DNA from: Bifiguratus adelaidae
Lineage: Eukaryota; Mucoromycota; Endogonomycetes; Endogonales
Direction: 5' to 3'
Assembly: GCA_002261195.1 (NCBI GenBank)
Contig: MVBO01000031.1
Location: forward strand, 1 to 64,000
Length of the DNA: 64,000 bases
Shown here: piece by piece, positions 1 through 12,296 of the stretch
Position numbering within the stretch: the stretch's first letter is position 1
Layout of the letters: each line of letters starts with the position of its first letter
Translations under genes and position numbers: made by a program
Notes under the pieces: generated by a model
What the model was told of the DNA's origin: nothing
Seen by the model: only the letters and a program-made list of their open reading frames with translations
Database searches by the model: none

Positions 1-2142
1 CAATAACCGTCTCGATACAATCCATCGAACAAGAGTGCTGCAGGTTCCCAGTTAAGATTCATGGCGAAATTGAAGGCAATCTCGAAGTCGCAAAGGTGCT
101 GGATGTCGACCTCTGCCCATTCACTCAGACTAATTTCGCTTGCGTATAACAAGGACTGCGTTGCCAACGGCAAGTTCTTTGCTAGTCTCGACGTGCGCCC
201 AGCAAAGTAGAGGAAAAAGCAGGAGTTGGGGAAATGTGCCTGAGCATCTAAGAGCGTTTCGATTGCGGCTTGGGTATAGTCTTCGGAGAGTATTTGTGGA
301 GCAGCTGAGGTTAGAAAGGTGTAGTAGGACATCAACCTATTCGAAATGGTCAGTGAAGTGTCAAATATCAGCAGGGATATCCGCTTACATGAGCGACGCC
401 AGAGGTGAGCGCATTTTTCGTCCGTCCAGACACAATTTGAGCAAGGCAAAACCAAGATGTTTGTCTGCCTTCCATCCAAATGCCGACACAACTTGAAGTA
501 GTTTTGGCGGCAGAGTCGATAGAAGGAGATGCATGGACCCGATACCGAATTGAATCCCCGATATCGTGTGTGCATCCATGAAATCATTGAAGGTCTGGCC
601 CATGCGCTTGTACTCATTCCACACCACGCTATAGCTGCTAAAAGCTTGCTTTAAGTTCACACCGGCTCGCAAGTATCCAGTCAGACTTTGTTGGGCAAGG
701 TGAAGTGTCGCTGTTAGCAAGCAGCATTCCGCCTTGACAACATGTGCTCGAAGTATGCCATTGGGCAAGAATGGCGCTTCAGATGCGCGAATTCTCGAGG
801 GAGCCATGGGTGGCGGGGATGTAGGTAATGGCCCCTTCGGTGATTTGAGGTACGAATATGACGTGTTGATGTAGTTTCGCACGCTGTCCGTGATGGGCGA
901 TCGAGGTGTTGCTAGATTGATTTGCGCGTTGGCTAACGTAAATGCTTGCGCCAGCGCATCCATGGCTAATTGGACATCCGCTTCCTCAAAGCTCATGATA
1001 GCTTTGATAAACGCCATGGAGCCTAATCCCAGGGCCGAAAGGGGATCGGAGGACGCTTGCGACTCGAAGATTGCTTTGGCTTTCATAAACTTGTTGTTGA
1101 AGAGATGATGTACCCCTTCGAGCATGACTTCATCAGCTATTTCTTGTTGGCGTGGGGTAAGATTGTTGACTTTAACGTCCTGGAGATTGATTTCCTGCAA
1201 GGTGATCATATTTGCCCCATGCGTTGCGACATCATCAGAATATCCGGAAACCGGTTCTTGTCGATGATCATGCTCGCCTGCTTCGTACAGCTCAGGAAAG
1301 TTTTGCCTCACGGCCTCTTCGTTTGTTTCCTCAGGTTGATTGTCCTCCATATAGTCTTGATTTGGGGGACTGCTTGTCTCTTGCGGCTGGGGTTGCATGC
1401 TTTGGGCATAAAGCTCTTGTGTTGCCATTGAAAGGATGTTGGGCGTTGGCGTTGCACAGCCTTCTAGCTCTTCAGTTTCACTGCTAGACTCTTCTTGCAA
1501 AGCGATCGTCGGTGGATATATACTGTCAGCATCATCATCATACGCATAGTCTTTCCGCTCGAATTGGATCTCTTCCAGATACTGCAGCTGCTGCATGCGT
1601 TCATCCTTTTCACGCTTGCGCCGTTCATCCTCCAGTCTTCGCTCGTCTTCTATCTGCTGAGCTTCGGCGGAAGCGACTGCAATACTGAGCGCTTCCATGA
1701 CTTTCTCTGTGTGATCGACGCTTTCTTGCACCGGCTCGCTCACAGGAGATTTGGCGGCTGTAGGAATGGGTGGTATCTGTCTCGATGGTCGAAGCTGAGC
1801 AATAGGTTGCTTCCCTGCAACCGCTATAGCCTTTTGCTCGTCCACAGTCTCACGCAGCGCAGTGAGAACAGACGACAAACCTTTCTCCTGCGGCTGACGA
1901 CCCAGATCTTGAGTATCTACGGACAGTTCGCTATGGACAGAGGAACGGTCCGAGGCAGCAAAACCATGGGATGCCGAGCCATTGCTCCTTGTCTCCCCAA
2001 TGCTGCCTGTGTCGTCGTTGCCGTCCGACTTTTTGGTCGCTGGCTTATAGACCACTCGTTTCCATTGTTTTTTGGGTGCTTTACCGTCCTTTGCGTTGTG
2101 TATGCTCGCACTACGGGCTCTTCCACCCGGGACTTCCACCAT
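1..2142 (-). CDS. IML2: IML2/TTC39-family TPR protein (3' end beyond window)
   Basis: The gene has two visible exons, 389-2142 and 1-336, separated by a 52-nt GTAAGC...TAG intron, and it runs off the left edge. The N-terminal ~320 residues are low-complexity and charged, with a coiled-coil-like stretch rich in DERR/EER. From about residue 330 the Iml2/TTC39 fold begins, with the segments ALGLGSMAFIKAIMSFEEAD and FGIGSMHLLLSTLPPKLL. The second exon continues with TPR-like helices (LLDAQAHFPNSCFFLYFAGR, then SEWAEVDIQHLCDFEI). Family members are outer-mitochondrial-membrane or cytosolic proteins linked in yeast to inclusion-body clearance. The start ATG at 2142 has no other in-frame ATG before it. 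The acidic, Ser-rich N-terminus is longer than in yeast Iml2, so the assignment rests on the C-terminal half. Confidence 0.85.
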
Positions 2143-2306
2143 GTCTTATCAAGCGAGAAGAGAAGCGCGCTGTTTTTGGACCTCATCGCGTTACACAAGT
2201 GCGGGGTATCACATGAAAGATTTAGCGCGCATTGTTGGCTGGTGGTATATGGCCCACCGGAGCACATTGGACTATCTAGCGACGATTGATGATGTAGATG
2301 GCCTGA

Positions 2307-5300
2307 CTATGCAAAGGGATCAAACATGTCTAGATTCTTTCCACTAGATGCCTTTGCTGTATTCATGGTTGGTTGAGATGCTGGTTTAGTTGGCAGTAGC
2401 ACACCAGAAGGGAAAGACCATGGTTGCTCTGGCTTGGCTGAGGTTTGGCGAGAGGGGTTGAGAGGTGCGGAAATGGCAGGGACAGAGGATGGAAAAGAGC
2501 TCATGGGTGATGGTGAGGAGTATGGGAACGTTGAATTGGAGTCGCTGGTCGGAGGTTTGAGAGCGGGAATACTAGCAATGCCGTGCGTTGGGCGACTTTG
2601 CTGGGCATTCAGGGCATTCATTGGCTTCAATGAGGATTGCAAAGAAGCTCCAATGTTGCTCGACCACGACAAGTCGTTGGGTGATGTGGGATTTGACCGG
2701 GTCGGTTGAAGAATGGAGGACGACGATAGACTGGATGTATTCTGTCGCGGTGAGTACGAATCGCGCGGAAGTTCATGGGATGCTGCATTCATGGTGCCGC
2801 TGGAAAACAAGTCAGGAAGAGAAACCTTGTCATCGTTCGCAAACATCTCCAGAGGGTTCTTTTCCTTGTTCGCACCCGACACCAAGCTTGCAAAGTCATC
2901 TTCTTGGCTTCCTTTGGAGTGATTGGTGGTGTCGGAAATAGTCGCCATCTGGGTAGTCAGATGACGCGTTTGATCTTCGAGATGCTGCATTTCTTGGAGA
3001 TGCCGGGTATGTTGCTCTTCAATTCGGTTAGACATCTCTTTGATCGTCTTCATGAACTTTTTGAACTAGAATGCCATTAGCTGTGTTATCAGGTTATACA
3101 CACTACATACCTGATCTACGTTCAATAGCGGACCAAAGCTCATGATCCATAAGGCAGGAAGTAGCTGTGTGGCAACCACCTCGATATCCAGGTGTTTGCC
3201 CATCTCATCATAGACAGCCAAAGTTGCGAGCTGTAAATACCATGAGCCTACCTGGACCACAAATCCAATTATGGATGCTTACCATAACCGCCGGTTCCCT
3301 CGTCTTGATGTTTCTCAGTAATGGCACAAGTTTCTCTTGCATCGTATACTAACAGCAGTTATAGGTTTAGTTTATTAACACGGCATGGTGTTGCAGAATC
3401 TCACCTTATCAAGCACTTGAAGCATTGCATGGAAGCATATCAGCGTACTGACTTTAACAGACAATATTGTAGTTTGAACAAAAAGAGCCTATAGCAACGC
3501 GAGAAGCTCAGCACATTGTGCAAAAAGCAAGTGCCCCACTTGCAAAGAACGAGCATACCTGAATCTTGGGAAACAGATTGGCTTTGACGGTTGTGTAATC
3601 CAAGTTTTGACAGAGTTTGGGTACGGTCTTGAGCGCTTTCTCTTGGACGACGGGATTAGGCGTCTCTAATGCCGCGTAAATCAGAGGCATGACGTCTGTC
3701 AAATGCAAGCTTAGCTTGACTACACAAAACCCATGATGTCACATACCGTCGCGAAACGCTTCTCGCGGCGACTTTTCCAGTAATAGATCAATCTTTTCTA
3801 ATAGGACGAGCATATTCTGCGGCGGCTCTCGCACAGTGAATGCGAATTTCAGGGAAGGTAGTACCTTCTCAGTGAATTCTGTGGGATTAAGGTCGTCTGC
3901 TATGGTGAAAATGTTGGGTAGGGTAAAAGGAAGTAATTGGTGATCCTTCAGCTCTTCAAGGAGAGTTGGTAATATCTGGCAAAATTAGATTCAAGCCATG
4001 GGCTAATCTTAAGTGGTTTTTTACCTTGCGTAATAGAACCCGCTTTGGAAATTGCCCCAGCACTCTATTCAAGCCTTTCATGAACTGAATCTTTTCCTCT
4101 CGCGACTTTTCCGGAAAGTTTTCCATGTACTTGATGGTTGATAGTAGGATGCTTTCAAAGTAGCTGCTTTTTTGAAAGTCCACGGCGCTGATCCTTTGCC
4201 GTGGATCACGCGTCACCAAAAGCCGCATCAGATCTGAACAACGCAAGTCAACCTCATATCGCTGTGCTCGCATTCCCGCGTTGTTGCGTACCTCGTAATT
4301 TAGCTGGCAAGTTGTGATAGTCTAAAGTTTGAAGAGCCGACACCTTCTTCTCGTAAGTTCGAAGATTTCCAAAGGTGTTCATCAATGTCGCTGCCTTGTT
4401 GTAGACGGAGTAAATCAAGCAGCCCAAAGAGAACATGTCGTTTGCTGTGTCGACCTTATCTTCCAGGACGAATTCGGGTGCTAAGCCTAATGTCAGTTTT
4501 CCGCACGTTGGATCGCGGAGTAGAGTAACCTACCAAGGTAGTCTAGATTTCTCTGAGCGAATGCCGGCAAATGTGGCTGATAATCGTACAATGTGTCCGT
4601 AGATCGATTCATCTCGTTCAAAAAGATACTGAAGCCAAGTCCACCAATTTTCCAGTCACCCTGTGAGAGAGTGTGTATAAGCCTAAGGCCTGTGACATTG
4701 AAAGCGCTTGGCAGCCTACCTTGGCATTGACAAAGACAGCCTCAGGAACGAGATTGGTATGGACAGCTTTGGCATCCAAGTGTAGGAATTGCAAGCCCTT
4801 ACCAAGTTGCAAGAAGCCTTTTTGAATCTATACGCGCTTGATCAACATGCTGCGCGACCATCTCTGATCCGATTCCTACCTCTAATTCGTCCAGTTCAAA
4901 ATCATGACTTTTACCCTCTTCATCCACCACACTGTGCGTATGGCCATCGCGCTGTCCCCCCATCAAATCAGAGAGACTTCCTAATATTGGCTCGGTGACA
5001 AAGACAAGCGCAGCTCTAGACTCGGATATCGGTTCAACAACTTGAAGAATAGCTGGGTGACGCAAACGCGTCAGCCGAGCAGCGTCGCTCTTCAACACTT
5101 CATAAATCTTTTCGGTTTCAGAGTTACGTAGTGAGCCTGCACCTTTGCGCCCGCCCAACGATACATCAGCTAACTTCTTTTCAAAGATCTGGCGAGACCG
5201 TTAGCCAGTGTCACGTACCGCTACAACAACTTACGAAAACGGAAACTTGCTGGTTCGTCGTTTTGCGCGTAGCAGAGTAAATCTTCCATAGGCCAGCAGA

Positions 5301-5378
5301 CCCTACTTGGCCTTTGATATCATACTTTGACGTAACAGAGTTCGTCAAAGAGTTGACGAACGAGTAGAAGGCACTCAT
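2307..5378 (-). CDS. SCYL2: SCY1-like pseudokinase (SCYL2/CVAK104 type)
   Basis: A multi-exon gene. The first coding exons are 5235-5378 and 4880-5188, and the last is about 2307-3069. The N-terminal kinase-like fold starts with KYDIKGQVGSAGLWKIYSAT. The catalytic loop reads HTNLVPEAVFVN instead of HRDLKxxN, and the DFG position reads GLG, so both catalytic Asp residues are missing. An APE-like LAPEF follows. HEAT-type helices come next (QLLPALWIMSFGPLLNVDQ matches the SCYL2 armadillo region), then a coiled coil (EEQHTRHLQEMQHLEDQ) and a Ser/Pro-rich tail with DPFA at the very end, an adaptor-binding DPF motif. SCYL2 proteins act in clathrin/AP-mediated traffic between TGN and endosomes. The ATG at 5378 fits the family N-terminus. 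It is divergent from ureG with 125 bp between starts. Confidence 0.88.
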
Positions 5379-5503
5379 CCCTTGGCGAAACAAGAAGCGC
5401 TGCAAGGCCCTCTTTCCTATAAGCATGCCACATCACGTGATGCGACTTTCGGCGAAAGGGAGTGCGCGTTATCAAGGGTTCCTTGTATCTCACACTCGAG
5501 GAT
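5379..5503. promoter_or_regulatory. Short bidirectional promoter SCYL2/ureG
   Basis: Only 125 bp separate the two divergent start codons, so both promoters must lie here or inside the 5' ends. No clear TATA box is seen. An upstream in-frame ATG at 5462 would lengthen UreG by 14 residues that do not resemble the family. Confidence 0.45.
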
Positions 5504-6623
5504 ATGGCTTCAGAGACGTGTCGATTCGACAATCAGCACGGCGGCGCTGCACCACATGGTCATAGTCATGAACATGACGGTGCCTCCTTTCCACACTCTC
5601 ATAGTCACGGTCAGGAACATGGTCATACTCACGAACAGCTCGATCACCCCGGATTTTATGCTGAACGGCCACCGGTCAACTATGGTGATCGGAGCTGGCG
5701 CGAACGAGCTTTTACCGTTGGAATCGGTGGGTAAGTGAAAGGACAAGTGCGTTTACCGCCGTTTTTCCATTTGATTATCCGCGTATCCACCCTTTCCTCA
5801 TCTATTTAGCCCTGTTGGCTCGGGCAAAACGGCGCTCATGTTGGCGCTGTGTCAGCGCCTGCGAGAACAATACTCGATTGCTGCTGTAACCAACGATATC
5901 TTTACAAAGGAAGATACCGAGTTTTTGATCCGCAACAAGGCTCTTCCGGAGGAACGCATTGCCGCCATTGAGACTGGCGGTTGTCCTCATGCTGTAAGTG
6001 TCCTGTAGATGCACCGTGGGATCATTTGTTAATCCAAATGTATAGGCGATCCGGTAAGGCCATGATTTCATAGTAGGATAACAAACGGCCCAAGGTCTCA
6101 CCATCGTTGCAGCGAGGACGTTTCAGCCAATTTGAATGCTCTTGAGAAACTGCACGCCAAGTTTAATACCCAACTACTCTTGATTGAGAGCGGTGGTGAC
6201 AATCTAGCCGCGAATTACTCGCGCGAGCTCGGTGAGGTCGACAAGAAGTCTAGCTTGCAATCCAGCTGACGTACAGCTGTTCTAGCTGACTACATTATCT
6301 ATGTGATTGACGTGGCCGGTGGTGACAAAGTGCCAAGAAAAGGCGGCCCGGGTATCACGCAATCCGACCTGCTCATCATCAACAAGACGGATTTGGCCGA
6401 CATTGTCGGTGCGGATTTGAGTGTCATGGATCGGGATGCCAAAAAGATGAGGTAAGGTGACAAGCTCAAGATGGCGCACGAGTGTTCATGCAAGGCGTCG
6501 TCCACACACAGAGGTTCGGGTCCGACTGTATTCGCTCAGGTCAAAAATGGGGTTGGTGTGGATGAAATTATTAGCCTGATTCTTGGAGAGTGGAAAGCCA
6601 GCGGTGCTGCTGGCAATGCCTAA
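5504..6623 (+). CDS. ureG: Urease accessory GTPase UreG
   Basis: Six exons: 5504-5730, 5810-5993, 6046-6053, 6113-6231, 6286-6451 and 6512-6623 (271 aa). The first exon encodes a His-rich region ([24 protein letters not shown]), typical of plant and fungal UreG and likely a nickel or zinc store. The P-loop is [10 protein letters not shown]. The conserved [13 protein letters not shown] motif holds the Cys-Pro-His metal site. [11 protein letters not shown] and the guanine-specificity NKTD (INKTDLA) follow. UreG uses GTP to drive Ni2+ insertion into urease. The CPHAAIRED motif is only complete if the 8-nt exon 3 (6046-6053) is spliced in, which supports that model. No urease subunit or other accessory gene lies in this window, as expected for dispersed fungal genes. 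Confidence 0.95.
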
Positions 6624-6733
6624 TCCTAAAACTAAATCCAAAGATGGCTATTGTCTACCGAAGCAATGATCGAGTAAAATTACATGTGCAGATATGCTCC
6701 TCGCAAGCATTCGCTCTTTTTCGCTTCCTGCAT

Positions 6734-8789
6734 CTAGATTCCCAGCATTCCTCCAAATTGACTGGCATATTGCATTGGACGGACATTTGGATGAGGCTGA
6801 ATGCAGAGATTAATTGTCGGAAAACGAGCTCCAGTACCTTGTGCAGAAGCGTTCACTTACCACAGCCTCAAATGTCTTGTAATCCATATGCAAATCTGGC
6901 GTTATGTTGATCAAGGCACCCATATTACCAACAGTATCACTAGGAAGATGAAATGAGCAATTGCCCGATCACAAGACTCTTCCTCAACCTACCAATAATT
7001 GGGTGCCGAGAATACTGTGACACATTTGCCATCGTGTTCAATCACATAGCCATTCTCCTTGACTTCATGACTTCGAATGAGCATGTCCAGATTGTTACGT
7101 TCCAGAAAGGCCTTGGTGACATCTGGACCAAATTGAACACCGACGCCGCGCTTGGATGGACCGCGGCCAGGTTCGGGTTGAGGATCAGACCACAGGAGCT
7201 CGCACATGAGACCGTCGCTTCCAGGCTGTCGCAGTTTGATACGGTCAATCTGGCGAATGTCATCAAGGGTGACATCATCTTTGGAAAAGAGGCCACCGTG
7301 AACGACAAGGATTTTCTCTTGAATGACGTGAGCCAATGGCAAAGCATTGAATGTCTCGGAAAACAACTCGGAGCACAGATGTCAGAAATACATCGATGAC
7401 TCATCATCACACTTACTTTGAACATCATTTCCGAATATTTGGCTTTGACTTCCCCTTCAAAGCCGTATACCTTGTTCATATTGTCTGTCTCGTGATTACC
7501 ACGAGCGAGGAAGAAGTAGTTGGGGTAGAGCCATTTGAAGGCAAAAAGTGTCAGGACGACCTCAAGCGAGAAACTTCCCCGGTCGACGAAATCACCATTG
7601 AATAGGTACATGTTGGTCGGACTTGGCAGTCCGTTGAGTTTGAAGATGTGCATTAAGTCATAGAATTGGCCTAAACAAACAATATTGCCAGCGTAAGCAT
7701 TGCACACAAGAACAGAAAGCAGGCAGGGCATAAACTTACCGTGCACATCACCACACACGGTTATCCGGGCATCAGACGGGATTGTGATATCAATAAGCGA
7801 TGGGGCCTCCAGCATCATTTCTCTCACCGCCAAAATGATCTGCAATATTGTGAGCAGAACAATCACTGCTACCAAGCTTCGTTGCATACCATGAAGGCAT
7901 ATTTTTTGTGAATCTTCTTTTGGTCTTCGAAGCGCTGTAGCATGTCTTTTAAAAAGGCCTCATCGATGTGATTATCCTTGATACGAGGCCCATCATAATT
8001 GTCTTCGATAGCTGAAAAAGTAACGGCCAGTTAGATACGCGTGCGAATACGATTGGCGATAAACATACTCATAAGGTCCAAGTTGATGGACTCTACAATG
8101 CTTGGTGTTGTATCATTATGCTGTGCAATATGTCGTGAATATTGCTTTCGGCTGATACTTGCAATCCCATACCTCAATCGCCTGTTCGAAGGCTATCCGC
8201 CTTACAATCTTTTCGCATTCTAGCATTTTTGCCTTTGCATCCTTGTCTGACGGTGCATATTTCACAACAATGCGAAAGTCTCGTAGGGACTCTTTGAACT
8301 TGCAAAGAGCCATATTGGCAATCGCTCGTCGATAGTATCCCTACATCCAGGTAAGTCTACTTGGTTGTAAGACCTGTCGCATGTTCTCTTCTTACCTTGA
8401 CAAAGTTGGGATCAATCTCGATCGCCTTCTCAGCATCCCTGTCGGCCACAAACACCCTCTGTTAGCCCCATGCTCAACGCCAACGACGTCCCCTCGAGCA
8501 TTACTTACGCAATGGCATAACCAAAGGCTTCGGTTTTAATGTAGCAAATTGACCGGTTGGTATAGTAGGAAGGAACCTGAGGGTTCACTTGGATAGCTTC
8601 AGCGTATTTGTCAATGGCTTCCTGATAGCTTTTGGCTGGTGAATGCATACGTCGAGTGAGTTGATCTGCGCATCAATAAAGGCGTCATTGAACATTACCA
8701 GCATAGAGTTTGTTGGCAGCATCCTTAATCTGATCTGCACGAGCACGGTCCTCTTCAGAGACGTGGACTGTAGCACCGTTCGAAGCCAT
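6734..8789 (-). CDS. PPT1: TPR-containing Ser/Thr phosphatase PP5
   Basis: A multi-exon gene. The first exon is 8699-8789 ([20 protein letters not shown]) and the last ends [20 protein letters not shown], stop at 6734-6736. The N-terminus has three TPRs ([57 protein letters not shown]). The PPP catalytic domain shows all metal and phosphate motifs: GDVHGQFYDL, GDFVDRG, RGNHE, and HGG in [17 protein letters not shown] and the CDTVGNMGA segment follow. PP5 binds Hsp90 through its TPRs and dephosphorylates Hsp90, Cdc37 and clients. The order TPR-catalytic and the family C-terminal helix leave little doubt. It is convergent with ureG (110 bp between stops). Confidence 0.95.
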
Positions 8790-9191
8790 GACAACAAACT
8801 AACGCGCGCAAAACAGGTTCAAAGAACCAATTTTTCGAGACGTTTTTGATCTGCATTGAATGCTAAAGTGCCATTGAGAGGATTGTGGATGTTGACAAGA
8901 GCCATGGATGACTTTATGTTACGGCTATAGACTTTGCAACAGAGACCGGTTCACTATGTAGGCCATGGATTTGGCTGACACTCTATCGCTGACAATTCCA
9001 TCTCTCTTCCACCGATAATTCCATCCCAATCGCATATCCATTTCCCTGGAAGCACGCGCACGCCGTGACATTGGCATAGCATTCACCTAAGGTCCCATCA
9101 TCTCGCTGATCCCCATCGATAGTGTCGTCTGGCAACCTCTCTTTTCAACAATGGGGATTCCAACTATGGTAAGAGCCATCTTTTCTCCCCC
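8790..9191. other. Divergent intergenic region PP5 / M20 peptidase
   Basis: 402 bp between divergent starts. The M20 leader (about 9000-9191) is pyrimidine-rich. It contains a short upstream ATG at 9150 that is out of frame with the main start at 9192 and would read over it, so it is a possible uORF. No TATA box is evident. Confidence 0.4.
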
Positions 9192-10451
9192 ATGGCATCG
9201 ACAAGAGACAATCTTCTCGCACTGCACAAGACACTCGTCTCCATATCCTGCGTGACGGGTAACGAGGCGCCCTGTTCAGACGCACTGAAAGCCTATCTAA
9301 GTGAACACGGGTGGACCGTCGAAACACAGGCGACTGGTCCAGGTCGAGAAAACGTGTACGCTTATCTCGGCTCGCATCGCAAGACACGCGTCGTTCTCAA
9401 CTCGCATTTGGACGTGGTGCCTCCTTACATTGACTTCTCTGAAGATGCCGAGAATGTCTATGGACGAGGAAGCAGCGATGCCAAAGGTCCCATGGCAGCT
9501 CAAATTATAGCGGCTCAGGAACTGGTCCAGGAAAGCGTCATCAAGGAAGGTGATGTCGGGTACGTGCTAGCAGTGGGTACATGCATGCGCATGCTCATGG
9601 ATGGCTCGTGGACAGGTTATTATATGTGACAGGGGAGGAAGTCGACCATATCGGCATGATCAAGGCCAATGATTTGGATATTCAACCCGAGGCCATGATT
9701 GTCGGTAGGTGAATTGCGATGGCTCAAACTTGACACACATTGAATTGACTGTGGCTAGGGGAGCCTACCGAGAATGTCTTGGCTACCGGACACAAGGGCG
9801 CCATCAAATTCACCTTAACCGTCGAAGGTCTGGCCGGTACGTTATACGGAACACACGCTCATCTGCCTCGCATCCACCTGATTTCATCGCACAGCGCATT
9901 CCGGATACCCTCACCTGGGCACAAGCGCCAACACGCACCTCACCCGCATCTTAAACCGTTTGCTGGACCTCTCATTGCCCAGCTCGCCTATTCTAGGCTC
10001 TACGACGCTGAATATCGGGCAAATCAAGGGCGGCGTCGCCTCCAATGTGATTCCCGCCAAAGCGGTGGCCGACGTGATGATCCGGGTAGCCACCTCAGTC
10101 GATGAGGTCTGGCACCTCGTCCAACAGGCCGTGGAGTCCTATGCCAATGCCCAGACCGGAAAAGGCGAGGTTCAGGTACCCAAGATTTCGCTAGACAAGA
10201 CCAATTGGTTTGAGCCGGTCCATTGCCATGTCGTGCCGTCCTTTACGACCAAGGCCATGTCCTATAACACGGATATTGGCGCGTGGAAGCATCCTTTACC
10301 AGCGGGCGCTTATTTATATGGACCTGGATCGATCCTTGTCGCTCATGGAGAAAATGAGTTTGTCTCCAAACAGCAATTGGTGGAGAGTGTGGAGGGATAC
10401 AAGAGATTGATCACGTCTGTGCTGGCCGGCAAGGGCAAGCCCGCTGAATAA
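9192..10451 (+). CDS. M20-family metallohydrolase (ArgE/DapE/acetylornithine deacetylase-like)
   Basis: Four exons: 9192-9559, 9616-9704, 9759-9836 and 9895-10451 (363 aa). The co-catalytic zinc ligands of M20 enzymes are visible: HLD in LNSHLDVVPPY, the bridging Asp in GRGSSDAKGP, the Glu pair in VTGEEVDHIG, Glu in IVGEPTENV, and a C-terminal His in LVAHGENEFV. The dimerisation or lid domain lies between, with AHSGYPHLGTSANTHL and GGVASNVIPAKAVADVMIRV. Family members hydrolyse an N-acyl amino acid or small peptide. The short length and the HSGYP/LGTSAN segment suit the fungal acetylornithine deacetylase-like group, but the substrate cannot be read from sequence. No mitochondrial or secretory signal is seen. 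The start is chosen because residues 5-20 match the family's first helix. Confidence 0.88.
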
Positions 10452-10592
10452 AGGGCAAGGCAACATGTAATGATGGTATACCCCTCAACACAGGTTTCTT
10501 GTGTGTTCACCATTACAAAATAATAAAGAGTTCTCTCTAGATATAAGATCGAAAAGGTATCATGTATAGCGTTCACGGTCTAACACTTTGGA

Positions 10593-12296
10593 TCACCATC
10601 CCTGGCCCCAACCCAACGAGTTTTCCGTCATGATGGGCGCAGAAATGCTCTGAGCAACCATGTTTTGTTGTCGGTGGACAGCCGCCATACGTTGGGCCTT
10701 GCGCTTCCTGATGGTGCGGACGACGACCACTGTCAGACCAGCATAGAGCACGGTGCATCCGGCGACAGCAACACCAATGATAAGTCCGTTGGTAGGCTTG
10801 GATGACTGACCGGAGGATCCAGAAGATGTTGGCTGCGAGGGGATGTAGTTGGGATTTTGCACTGAACCAGAGCTGCCGCTAGAGCTACCACCAGCGTTAC
10901 TGGCGGCCAACGATTGCGTGACAAAGTAGGACGAGTCCACGTACTGTCCGAGCTGTCCAGAGCTGCTGGAGTAAAGGGAACTCGAGGGATTCGTCACCGA
11001 GGATTGTAACATTGTGACATCCGCCTGGGGAAGGACAAAGTTGACGACAATGCCAGAGTCGGTCGTGGCACGCTTGGCAATCGCATTGGTCACTGGAGAA
11101 GCAGCACTAGAGATGCTGAGGACAATGACATTCGAAGGATCACAACCAACAGTTTGAGCAATCGTTGTAGGGAACCAGTTGATCACTTGAGCAGCCAAGA
11201 CGGGATCGGACACCAACTTAGCGTAGGAGATGGTATGCAATCGCATAGCGACATCAGCACTTTGCGGCGGGATGTTCACATTCACAAAAGGCGTGATATA
11301 CTGCGGCAAATCTTGGTTGTTTGCAATCGTACCCGCTGATGCTGACGTAGTGGATGCACCAGCAGCGGAAGCAGTCGCCGTCGAGGCATCCCCAAGATTG
11401 AGGGACGAAGGCAACCAGGTCAAGGGTTGGTACGAATACGACGAATAAGCTGTCGTCGTAGTCTCAGCAGCCGTCTTGGTCATGGTCGACGAAGTAGACG
11501 TTGACGTGGACGACAAAGTGCTGGTGGTAGACGTTGCGTTCACCGATGACTGCGTGCTGGTGGATGTGCTTTCCGACGACGACGTAGTAGCATTGAAGGA
11601 CGACGGGATCTGCGTACCCGTAGGCGTAGAGGTGATGGAGTCCGTGCCATTAGCGCCACTGTCAGTGGCCGTGGGGAGCATTGTGATGGTGGACAAGTGA
11701 AGAGAATGAGTTGGGGTAGCAGACTCGGAACGACCATGCTCACTGCTGGACGGGTGATGGCTCGAGGACAACCATGTTTGGAAAGCAGACGATGGACTAG
11801 CTTCCCTAGAGCTTGTGCTCACTTGGTGAATGGACGAATGAGACGAGTGAGGCGATGAAGCAGTGACCAAACGAGTGGCGGACGATTTTGGAGGTTGAGT
11901 ACCGGTAAGAATCGGAGCCAGTAGACCACCCTGCGTAGAAGAAGCCTTATGATTGGTCGTCGACGACGACGAATGATGCTTGGTCGACGAGGCGTGGGTA
12001 GCACTGGCTTCTGCATGTGTCACAAACACAGTAGATGCCCCGGATGCATGATTGGTAGTAGTATAATGCTGAGACTTTGTGCTAGAGGGATGAAGTGTGG
12101 ATGTCGAAGACTTTTTCGTATCGGCAAGCACAGAAACCGCATCACCCAAGTCCAAAGACCGTTTCTCTCGTCGACGTGCCTGGAAAAATTTCTCGTCAGT
12201 GGCCTTTTTATCATCCATCGATGTGCCTTATCCACTCACCTCCACGCACGACAAGAGCAAGCACAAGACCAGCGCAATCAGGAGGACGCTCCTCAT
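10593..12296 (-). CDS. Mucin-like type I membrane protein (possible surface sensor)
   Basis: Two exons. 12240-12296 encodes a complete signal peptide (MRSVLLIALVLCLLLSC), and 10593-12179 encodes the rest; the intron is 60 nt. After a basic RRREKR segment come about 250 residues of Ser/Thr-rich, probably heavily O-glycosylated sequence. A globular stretch of about 150 residues follows, with IPPQSADVAMRLHTISYAKL and GCDPSNVIVLSISS. A Gly/Ser spacer, one transmembrane helix (LIIGVAVAGCTVLYAGLTVV) and a ~40-residue basic cytoplasmic tail (RTIRKRKAQR) complete it. The layout resembles fungal signalling mucins such as Msb2: Ser/Thr stalk, folded juxtamembrane domain, TM, short tail. I see no sequence match that proves this. 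The globular part may be a SEA-like fold; that is inference. Confidence 0.75.

Noticed and set aside
1495-2289. 264-codon plus-strand open frame opposite IML2
   Set aside because: It is the complement of the IML2 low-complexity region and shows no domain or splice support.
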